64,000 nucleotides of DNA from Pomphorhynchus laevis. Taxonomy: Eukaryota; Acanthocephala; Palaeacanthocephala; Echinorhynchida; Pomphorhynchidae. Made by a program: the position numbers and the translations under genes. The notes under the pieces are model-generated. The model had not been told where the DNA came from, made no database searches, and worked only from the letters and a program-made list of their open reading frames with translations. Shown here piece by piece: positions 13,701 through 25,700 of this stretch. Numbering within the stretch: the stretch's first letter is position 1; every line of letters starts with the position of its first letter. Where the stretch lies: contig WNNJ02003686.1 in assembly GCA_012934845.2 (NCBI GenBank), forward strand, positions 1-64,000. The letters are read 5' to 3'.

Positions 13701-16700
13701 GTTATAGAAAATTGATGGTACAAGGAAAGATAACCGCCGGAACGCACGTACTCGAAGACAAAACAAAGTTTACGATCCTGTCACCTGACTGTCAAAGAAC
13801 GGAAATCCGTCGAAACCATGCTTCAGGATTTGCATCCGCCCGCTGTCGAACCTTCCTCCGATATTTTACTATCCGCCAGACATAGAAAGTCGAAAGATCA
13901 TCATGCCTGCCGATTTTATACGCTTGACGAAAATGCCATCATCATAGCATGCAAACAGACACATGGAAGTGCTGGGCCATCCGGTCTTAATGCATTTGCG
14001 TTGCGACACATGCTTACCCGATTTGGTACTCAATCTAACAACCTAGCCAGGTCCCTTGCAGGTTTGGCGATCCGCATCGCGACTGAGTCGTTCGGTATAG
14101 GTCTCTCGAAGCTTTTACCGCATGCAGACTAATCGCACTAGAAAAGAAAACAGGCGGAATTAGACCAATAGGTATATGTGACACATCCCGACGCATTATA
14201 AGCAAGGCAATCCTGCATATTATTTCCACAGACATAGAAGACGTTTGTGATAAAGTGCAACTTGCAGCAGGTCAAAAAAGTGGCATCGACTACGCCGTAC
14301 ACTCGCTCCGTAGCGCTTACCGTGAACATCCTGATATCTGCTTGATGGCAATCGACGCTCCAACGCTTTCAACTCAATTAATCGAGCTGCATATCTTCAC
14401 AATATAGAACACGTTTGTCCATCCCTTCATCACACTTTGCTCAATTTATACCAAACCCCAGCACAGCTCACTCTAGGTGGTAGCAGTATATACTCGTTGG
14501 AAGGCTTCACTCAAGGTTATCCCTTCGCAATGGCTGGTTTCTCATTAGCATCCCTTCCGCTAATCGACACAATACAACAGTCCGTTCCAAACATAAATCA
14601 GAAATGGTATGCCGATGATGCCAACTTCGTCGGTTACCCAGATCAACTAAAAAAAGTTTGGGAAATTCTAGTCAAGGAAGGACCGAAATACGGATATCAC
14701 GTAAGCGCGATAAAATCTCAGATACTCTCACACAGTCCACTATGTCAAAACAATTTGCCATCTCCACAAATCCGTCAAAGATCGGCCGGCTTGTCAATTC
14801 TTGGTTCACCTGTAGGTTCACTTAAGTATGAACAAGAGGCGATCATCCAACATCTAAAAAATTGGAACCTCCTCGTCACTCGCCTGACATTAGTCGCCAA
14901 GATAGATCCGCAAGTCGCTTTTACAGGACTTACCCGGGCCATTCAAGCAAAGTGGACCCGCGTACTACGAACTTGTCAATACCAACCCGTATGGCTAGCA
15001 GAATTGTCGGAAGCAATAAGAATCAAGCCTTCTACCAGAGATAACAAGAAACTCGTGCGTCGATGAATGGTATACAATTCTGACCTCTCCGCTTAAGCTA
15101 GGCGGCATTGAAGTATTTGACTTGTCTTTCATGGCTCACCTGAACTACGAAGCGTCTATACAAATTTGATCTACGTATGACAGCAATCCAGGCGGAAACG
15201 CCCTACGTGATAGACAGAGAATCATGTTCAAGCGGATCTCAACCCGCCGGGTCATGGCTTTCCAAGAGCGCATCAATCATCATTTATCATAACCCGGCAC
15301 TTAAAAACATTCTAAGCACACGCATCAAGAGACGGTGCGTCTGCCTGGTTAAGCGCCCTGCCTCTAAAAAACAAAAACTTCCACTTAACCTCTAACGAAT
15401 TCACCGATGCCATTTCAACGCGATATGGTTTAATGCCAAACAACCTGGTCGGTAAACACTGCCCATGCGGAGCTGAATTAGAGGTCGGACATGCCCTCTC
15501 ATGCAGAAAAGGTGGCCTCCCAACCATCAGTCACAATGCGTTACATGACATAATTGCTCATGAACTAACCATTGTGTGTCACAGCGTGGAAATCGAACCA
15601 CAATTGTCTCCAGTTCCTGACAACCTTACATTTGACGCGTCAAACACTTTAAGAGAATATGGAGCAAGGCTAGACGCGGTAGGAACAGGACTCAACGGCA
15701 CACGATATGAGCGGACATTCTTGGATGTCAGTGTCTTTTCCATTTTTGCTCAATCGTTTTCCAACCGAGCCCTCTCGTCCTCGTTTGAGTACAACGATAA
15801 CATGAAAATTTCTAAATACGAAGAAAGAGTGATAACAGTCGAAAAATATTCGTTTGTACTTTTTATCTTATCATCGTCAGGTGGACTAGGAGATCGCGCT
15901 CGATCTTTAATAAAATCAATCGCTACTGCAAAATCAAGACTGAGCCTCACTAGCTACGCCGCATAATATCACACCTTAAAAGCAGGTTGTCGTTTGAAGT
16001 GGCCCGTGCTTCATCCGCGTGCCTCCGAGCCCTGAGAAGTTCGAGAGGGAACGCGAAAATTAACATTTAATAAGTTTAAATTAGTTCTAAAAAAATAATT
16101 TTTAATTTAATATTTCGGATCTATTTGCGGGTAACCTTATATTGTGTGTATAATAATAATTCTTAAAAAAATAATTAATATTATTAATTAGTATTAATAT
16201 TAATAATTCTAATGTGATATTTTTCCGTTGTGATTATTAAATCAAAAGGACTGATAAAACGTTTGTCGAAATTACCATTTTTTTAAATTTAGCATGTATC
16301 TAACTTATTTTGTGATATATCATAAATTGTGATCAGAATTTAAAGCTACGTTTTATTCTTATTGTTTCGATCTTATGTAAAACTGATTCAACACGCTTCA
16401 ATTGGCTTTTTTTTAATCCACCCTTGTTAATTAGAACAATCTAACTAGCTACGGAAGAAAATATTACAATTTCGAGATACTACACAACATTTTAAAAATG
16501 ACCGCTTTACTTTGAGAATACTTTCAATATGCACATATCCGCGTCTTACATAATGTCGCTCCAATATGCTAGAGAATTCTTTACTTTCTGGTACTTTGTG
16601 TTTTTAAAAAGATATTATTTCTTGATATAGTTTTGCACATAATGCATGCTTGTAATGTAAGAAATGTATAAAATGTAATTTGGAATTTTGAATATTTCAA

Positions 16701-19700
16701 AATTATATCAAATGCAAATATCAACGATTCAGTTATTTCTTAAAGATGTTTTAAATATATTTACATAATATTTTTTGAAAAACTGATCAAGCTATCAACT
16801 TATAAGTAGAACACACATATTATATAAGACGTATCAAAAACGATGGTAATTTGTTCAAAATGTTAAATACAATGATCACTTTATTAATTTTGATGTTTTA
16901 CCTATGCTCTCTCAGCTTAGATTAATTAATTAAATTGATGATAAAATGTGATTACATACTTAAATTAACATATATTCAGTATATAGGTGTTACAAACAAA
17001 AAATTCATTATTTAATAGCTTTTGTTTTTATTATAATTTATAATACAATTTTTAATTTATTTTATTGATCTTTGTTTGCTTTTATAATTTTATATATCCA
17101 AAAACCGTCTTGTTATTTTTTCAAATTTTATTGAATTAATATAGATAAAATTCGTTTCCAATCCGAATTATTACAAGAAGGCGAGAAACAGGAATATTTA
17201 TTTGATTAGAAAAATCTAATATTTCGACGGCACAACGGCACGTCATCTTCAGGGTCTAGAAATAAAACATTAGCAAAGGAATTAGAAAGTGCAAAAAAAT
17301 AAAAATAAAAAAATATAAAAAAATTGTTTATCCATTGTCTATCTGTACTGATGTTGGCAAACACAAATTTCTAGCATTTAAGTTTAAACTAAGCTTTAAT
17401 GTTATGTCTGCTTTATTGTTAGGGACTATGCAATCTTTAAAAGTTTCAAGATACATGGCTTCAATAATTTTGCGCTTTGTTTTGTTAGTTTCTTTCTTCA
17501 TTGGTGTAATTAGGTTAATGCCCATTAAGTGGTTTTTAACACCTATATGATGAGAAATGGCACAAGATGATGTATACTGTCCGTGTAATGCTCTCTTCAT
17601 TACGTATGCGTGTTCTTTGGCACGGATAGCTAACGGTCTTCCTGTTTGGCCCACATATATTTTATTATACTGGAGGCATGGAAAATTGTAGACAACACCG
17701 GCCGATTCAAATTCTGGTTTTAGTTTAAACATACTGGATAGCCTAGGTAGTGAACGGGTGAATGGAATATGTCATCTCTACATAGACCGAGATTGCTACA
17801 CATTAAGGAATGTGCCTTTTGGTTGATGAATGGGACCTCGATGAACTTTTTTCCTTCAATTGCAGATCGTTGTCTTTGATCATTTATTATGCGACGGGCA
17901 TGATGGAATGCGCGATTAATGATATTAGGTGGAAAGTCTGCTTGTTTTAGTAGAAAATAGATATTATTTAATTCATCTCGAAGTAAATGTTCATTTGAGC
18001 ATATACGGTGTGCTCGCAGGAATAGGGATCGTGCCTGTAACGTTTTCCATTTTAAGGTGAATGAGATGACCAGCTAGTCACAATGTTAGGGATATCCTTA
18101 CTGTGCACTGTTGTACGGATTGGATTACCTAGCAATACCGTTACGTCCAAAAAACTAATGCAGTTGTTATCAGGGTGTTCAATACTCCAATTAATATTAT
18201 TATCTTTAGAATTTAGGACTTCAATAACAGTTTGGAGGCAAATCAGAATCAAATGCCATAAATGCATCATTCACGTAACGCACGTAGAATCTCAGGCTGG
18301 GTAAGCGTTGGTAAATGTCACCCTCCCAATTTCTTAAATAAATCTCAGCCAACGTTAGTCCTAATGGAGATCCCATTGCGACACCGTTAGATTGGACATA
18401 CATATTTTTGTTGAACACAAAATGGTTTTTGTTAGTGCAGAACGAGATGAGTTCAAACCATTCAGAAAAATCGAGTGTCCAGTTATGTTCCTTATCAGTC
18501 AGTAAATGACTCGCGTGTGTTATAGCATCAACCAGGGGTACATTAGTAAATAGTGATATTACATCTGCGGTAATTAGGTGGCAATCGTGATTCAGATTCT
18601 TAACTCGAGTCGCAAAATCTAATGAACAACTGATGAACAAAATATTTTGTTCCTCAGTTGCGACTGATGAACAAAAGTTCATCGAGGTCCCATTCATCAA
18701 CCAAAAGGCACATTCCTTAATGTGTAGCAATCTCGGTCTATGTAGAGATGACATATTCCATTCACCCGTTCACTACCTAGGCTATCCAGTATGTTTAAAC
18801 TAAAACCAGAATTTGAATCGGCCGGTGTTGTCTACAATTTTCCATGCCTCCAGTATAATAAAATATATGTGGGCCAAACAGGAAGACCGTTAGCTATCCA
18901 TGCCAAAGAACACTCATATGTTATGAAGAGAGCATTACACGGACAGTATACATCATCTTGTGCCATTTCTCATCATATAGGTGTTAATAACCACTTAATG
19001 GGCATTAACCTAATTACACCAATGAAAAAATAAACGAACAAAACAAAGCGCAAAATTATTGAAGCCATGTATCTTGAAACTTTTAAAGATTGCATAGTCC
19101 CTAACAATAAAGCAGACATAACATTAAAGCTTAGTTTAAACTTAATTGCTAGAATTTGTGTTTGCCAACATCAGTACAGATAGACAATGGATAAACAATT
19201 TTTTTATATTTTTATATTTTTATTTTTTTGCACTTTCTAATTCCTTTGCTAATGTTTTATTTCTAGACCCTGAAGATGACGTGCCGTTGTGCCGTCGAAA
19301 TATTGGATTTTCTAATCAAATTAATATAAGAGAGACATGGTCATAAAAAGACATGTAAATTTTATTTAAGACATGGTCTTAAACTTTTTTATAATTCTCA
19401 AACATAGCTAATATTTAAAGTTCATAAATTAATCTATTTTTTACGGTGGTACTATCTAATCTAAATAACAGTTAGATAAATAATGAACGAAATTATATTG
19501 CATCTTCTATTGTATTGTCTTTAATAGAAAAAAATTACCATTTTTGAAATTAATAAAATAACAATAAGAAAGGATTTTTGAATTCTCTTAGAATAATCCA
19601 AAAATTTGTTCAATATTTCGGTCGAATCGTTTAGTATTATCAGACTTTTTACTCTATTCTTATTTGGATGTCGATATATCTGACGAGAACATCTCCATAA

Positions 19701-22700
19701 TATTAATTAATATTCAAAAAAAATAAATACCATCATTGAAATTAATACTCGAGAAGGAGAGAGATTTTTTTCAAAATTATTATTTAAAAGAAAATTATTT
19801 AGTAAAAGGAATTAAAAATTCTCCTCCTTTTCCTCTCTAGTATTTAATAGCCTTATTAATCCAAGACAGTTTTCCACCATAGCAGTAATTTTAAATTTAT
19901 TTTAAAAGTCTTCCGTTAGAGCAGCAGTTTTAAATTTATTTTAGTTGAGTATCGAAAGGAGTTTGAGAAAGTTTGTAAATTTGCTGTTGGCTGTTACTTA
20001 TTTTAGTCGAGGGTGGAATGGAGTTCGAAAAAGTTTGTAAATATCTCGTGATCACACACGAACGTACATCGTTGTATATATTGCCATATACACTTCTTTA
20101 ATATCTACATTGAGTTTATATTATATATGCGCTTATTATTTAAGTTCTTCTAGAAATATAAAAAATGTCTACATTTTAAAAAGTACTTCGTATTGCAAAA
20201 TAACATTTAATGTAATCTTATTAATGTTCATTTTTAAAGATTAACACGTAAAATGTTCTTTTTAAAATGCAGTGATTTCTACGCATGATACTCTAAGGGC
20301 TACTAATTTACCATAATTTGTATTTTTGTAACTTAAAAATGCGTTGAATTTATATAATGCAGGTTGAGGAGGCACGCATGTATTTTGGCAACGCTGATAA
20401 CAGTTTAAAACCATTTTATTATGAACAGAAACATTCGATTATTATTTACAAATGTTTATAATTTCACACCATGAATTATTTCAATTACGTAGTAACGGCT
20501 GGATAAACCTTAAGAAGTCATTTAACTTTTGATATATTCGTCCATCCCATTTAATCGAAATTTCGTTTTTACATCTCATTTCCGCCCATCTTGTCTTTTC
20601 ATCATTTCGGTATAAAAAACCCAAGGTTGCATCCGTAATTTGCTAATTATCCTTTTGTAATTTCGTCTATACCCATAGATATTTGTCATCATTATTCCAA
20701 AGATAGTTGTTGATTAACCTACTCTACCTTTGACTGGATCAGAATAATCTTCTATGGTTTTTAACGGAAACCCGTCCCGTCATTGAGCTGCTAAAACTAT
20801 CTGTAATTATTGCTCACGTAACTATAGTTTCGATTCAACAATTGTCGTCAAGGTAGCAGCGATTAGACAATCAATTTGCAACTACAACATCTCGGTTGAA
20901 AAAACAGAGTGAGTTGTTGCATTTTTCAGCATGTGATGTGTGATTGGCTCTGCTGTATTCAATGTATGTTTTAGTGTAACGAGGAGTATCATCATAAATA
21001 TTTAAAAAATATGATAATATGTGAAATAATGTAGACAGTACTGCAAAGACTAATAGAAACTTATTAAACGGGTTTACATAGTAAATTCTATTTTGCCTTA
21101 GTTGATACTCATCTTCTCTAATGTCTTCTATGTTTGAACAATACTCAGACAGATAAGCGCTAAATTGCTTGTCTTATTCATTGATAATTAGAACTCATTT
21201 TATTGTAAATATTGAACATATTGAACATATATTCATTGCTTGCTTAATTTCGTGTTTTTGGCATCGTTTTTCATAATTCGAGTGCCTTCACCACATACTG
21301 ACGATATTCATGTACGCCCAATTTTATTTAAAGTTGAGGGTTAAACTCATGCGATAAAAATACTGTAGGTATTTAAAGCTGTGTATTTTCCGTAGATATA
21401 CAAATAGGATTAAAAATAGTTCATTGTTTGATGAAAAAGTAGCAATTTGCAACGATAGAACTTAGCATTAATTTTCAGTCTATCGTCGGTGGGAGCATTT
21501 TATGCATGCAAATATGAAGAGGTGGGATGTTATCATTGACGTTCCTTCTACACTGTTACTTGTAAATGAAAGTTACGATATTTTATAAGAATCCTCAAAT
21601 CTGATAATTACTAGAATTAATTACTTTTATCTTCTATCGTTGTTGCATGATTCACTACCACGTATTTTACTGGAAATAAATTTAAACATTAAATTTTTAT
21701 CCGATACACCAAGTCATCACAGCAAAATAAAGAAACTATATATTCCTTTATTTCCCTTTGAAAGATGCCTAGCTATAATATATTTGCTAATAAAATGAAT
21801 GATAAATCATTAACCCGGCAGTCATCATCGTACAGTTTAAGTCATTCTCTTGTTGAAGTACAGCAAACAATACCAACTCACAATGTACAAACATTTCTAA
21901 TAGATGACTCTGAACTCAAATATAACAGGTACTTTTATCTAATCCTTATTATTATAATGGTGTTTTTAATAAGTTAGATTGATATAAAAAATGTTATAAA
22001 AAATAAATAATATGCTAAATTTTTGTACACCACCATTCTCACTATTCTGTTATATGCATACTATAATGCAATGTAAAATATTCTATAAAATATTACCAAA
22101 TATCACATGTATTCACACTAGCAGTAGTAATTAATATATATAGCGACTTTAGCTTTGTTAAACAAAACAAGTTAATTTAAAGCATCCAAATATTGCTTCA
22201 GAATATAAGTTGCATGGTAAATTTATGCTTTATTGTTCTGTATTTCTGATTTTGATTTATTGTTTTAAAATTTTCAGATGAAACACGATTTAATAAATTT
22301 GCTTACTCATTTATAAGTTATTTAATTCACGTTTTTTAAATAATAATAAGAGTTTTTATATGTTCTTAAATATTGGGGCAGAATCAATAAACACTAATTT
22401 ATTTTATATTCATTAACTGCTGCTAACATTATCAGAAACAAACATGCATTTAAAAACATCATACTTTCGTTTCTGATAATACTAGCAGTAGATAATAATA
22501 AAATATAAAAATAGTTTAGTGTCTATTAATCCTGCTCCAAATTTAAAAAGATGGATCAACACCAGTTATTATCTAAAGTTTTTTGTTTTATCATTTCGTT
22601 AATTTAAAATTTTGAGATTGCTATCTTGAATTCTAACAATTGTTTTGCATTGTAGAAAGTAAAAATGTTCATTATATTATATTATTTAGTATTTTATTTT

Positions 22701-25700
22701 CAAAGATAAAATGAATTTTTTAAAGCAAAGATATTCACTGAATTTAAAATAAAGAAACATTGTATATGCGCCTAGCAAACATTTACACGATACTTATAGC
22801 AGCCATATCTGAAATATGCATATTTGATTGTTAAATATAATTTGAAGCATGTACACACATTTTTACAACAACTTTTGTAAGTATACATTTAATTTATATT
22901 TAGTCGTCAAGCTGGTGTTTTTACACGGATAATTCGTCCAATGTTCGCGGAATTCGTAAGTGTTTATCCATTGACTAATTTTATATTAAACACATTGTAA
23001 TGTATTTAAAAGAACTATTTTTAGTGCGCTGCAATTTAAAAAGAAAGTGTCAATCTAATGTCGTTAAAATGTCACACATAAAACGCCAAACTTTGCAATG
23101 AAACCTCTGAGATATATATAGCAAAAGATATACTAAATCCATGTCCAGCGTTCTATGATCATAATTAGCGAGTGGAGGAGTTTATGTAGCACATAATCTT
23201 AAGTCAATTAAAGTATCAACCTAGAATAACGCAAATTAAATCAAACTAAAAGAAAAATTAAATTAATTTAAAATTTATTAAATTTTAAAATTAAAAATTT
23301 AATTTTACAAATTAAATCACTAACATAAATTTTAAATACAAATTTAAAATTGAAAACGTTCAATTTATGAAATTTCTGCATTTGTGAGGGTCTTGTTTTT
23401 TTCGTAAATATATTTAAGCTTAAATTACATCATTGCTTATTATGTTATTTTTACGATATATCAATCAAATTTATGTACCTTTAACGTACTTGATGACTGC
23501 TACATCGAAGATGGATATGACACGCAAATCTTTCATAATGCATAAGTAAATGAAAGCAAGAACGCATATGAAATCATTTAAAAATGATTTGTCAATAATC
23601 ACAGTGTATTTTAAGGAAAGAGAGCTCGTCAATGTCTTTGGTAGCACTACGAGCAAAAAATAAGAGGCTATTTAATGTTATCGCAAAGTGGCTTTGTTGT
23701 TTGCACCAGTTGTGGCGAAATAGTGACGTCCTCTTTTAATTAAAAATTTTGTTACCAAAACTATTTCGGCTATTTTCAATTAATGTATATATTAACTTTG
23801 TTTTACCGGAGAAAATTGTGAGTGACAACAATTTTCTCTAGTTGTCTAAGATAATTGTTAACAGGTGGCAATACATGTGTACACCATCGCTTTTACTACG
23901 AAAATGACCATAATGCTCGTCAATTCTACCTCAAGGTTCACTTTTCTCATATTTTTATTTAGCTGCATCAATAGCTCTCTTTAAGCACTTGCGCGATTAA
24001 CATTTTGTGGTATGTGCTGATGCCGCATCATCTCTGTTCCCAGTTCACAGGTGTGAACTGGGAACAGAGATGTATTCTAATTTTGCTATCCATAATTCAC
24101 ATTTAAGAAGTTTTGAAAAAATCGGTTGCTGCAATTCTTCAAAGAAAATAATAAGTTCTTCTTGTAGTTCATATACATGGTTAAGAACCTTTCCCCTGGA
24201 TTGTCACCTAACTTCAGTGTGTAAAAGTAATCTCCGATGTTGAGATTCCATATTTATGCATATATTTTCGAACATACGTGATTTAAGTGGTCTCGTTTTA
24301 ATAAAATTAACCACACTCACTACTTAATCTAAGACCTCTCTTAAGTTTGTATCTAACGTTTTGACATTAAAGCCTCTCTGTGAAGGAAGCAATGAGTTAC
24401 AATAATGTTATTATTTTGCTTTTTTATAAAAGCTATAAGACCTTTGTTGCAACCTATCATGGAAGGAGCAGCATCAACACAAATACCCACACAAGACATC
24501 CATGATAAATTCCATCTTTCAAAGTAATTGTTCAATAAATTAAATACGTATTCTCCTTTAGATGCTAGACTTAGCTCTTTACAAAAAAGGAATTGATTTG
24601 CTATTTGATTTTCGTTAATGAAACGGACAAATGCTATAAGTTGTATCTTGTTTGTGATGTCAGTTGTTTCATAGACTTGAAGTGCAAAATTGGAATTCTG
24701 AAGTTTTCTAACACAGGCATTCTCTTCAATATCAGAAGACATATTCGAAATACGCATATTAACAGTATCATTAGAAAGAGGAATCATATTGATTTTCTTA
24801 GCTGTTTCTTCTCCTAACATAGTACTAACAATAATTTGACAAGCCGGTTAGATAAGAGACTCTCCGAGAGTATGGGCTTTCGTGTTTTTACCATCAATTC
24901 TGAAACTTGGTATGACGCAATTTGTGCTTTCTTTGAAACTGTTACTAAACTTTTAAAATATTTTCCTGTTTTTTTTTGCTGGTCGAAAATTCTCTTGAAG
25001 TAACTGACCGGTTTATCTTAAAACTCGAGATGTTAACCTTTTTAATGTTTACCGAGTTTACTCGGTAGCATTGATTCATTTGACATTCGTTTTCCACAAA
25101 TAAGACATACAGGCTTCGAATTATCAAGATTTTCTGACCAATAGAATCCAAAACTTTGATAACTTTCGTTGTATTTTCTCTTTGATTTTAACTTGTTTTT
25201 TAATACTTAAATTGGATGTTGAATTCACAGATGTATCACTTTTATGTAGCATCAAACCAGCACTTTAATTGAGATGTTTTTCCTGATCAATCTTATCAGT
25301 TTCATTTTCTACTTTAGTTGGCTTTGGATCATTGGAAGACTCTTCGGGGCTCTTGTAATTTGATTGCATTGACCCCTAAATATATATAAAAAATTATATC
25401 TTATTTGAAAAAATGACGGGAAAGTATGAAATAAATTATTATATAAATTTTTAACTTAGATAGAAAACTAATGACAAATCTAATGTTAAAAAAATCTAAT
25501 TTTTAAAATATAAAGAAATGTTCAGGGCGCACCTAACAAATGTCTAGGGCGCACCAGTGCCCCCGGGCGCACTGTTTGAGAAACACTGATTTAGACTGAC
25601 AAGTTTGTATCTGTTTAAGATATGTATCTGTTTGAGATATCTGTTTATTTAGACTGACAAGTTTGTATCTGTTTAAGTATGGCAAATAATATGCATTCGA

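Larger units (their letters stand above)
17196..18668 (-). mobile_element. Penelope-like element, left copy (RT and GIY-YIG), broken
   Basis: Minus-strand PLE fossil. The RT part (18052-18668) shows [47 protein letters not shown] and ISFLDVTV. The C-terminal GIY-YIG nuclease (17328-17732) shows [20 protein letters not shown] and [20 protein letters not shown] plus GIY-YIG is the diagnostic pair of endonuclease-bearing PLEs, which retrotranspose by target-primed synthesis. The 3' terminal region carries the CUGAAGA-stem-GAAA motif at 17222-17252. It faces a 5'-truncated copy of the same element on the other strand, head to head. It is broken, with several disruptions, and lies in aquaporin intron 1. 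Confidence 0.85.

Noticed and set aside
19605-19650. CTGATAA ... GACCGAAATATTG on the minus strand near the PLE pair
   Set aside because: The segment between the two boxes does not form a stem II; probably a decayed PLE end but not supportable as a ribozyme.
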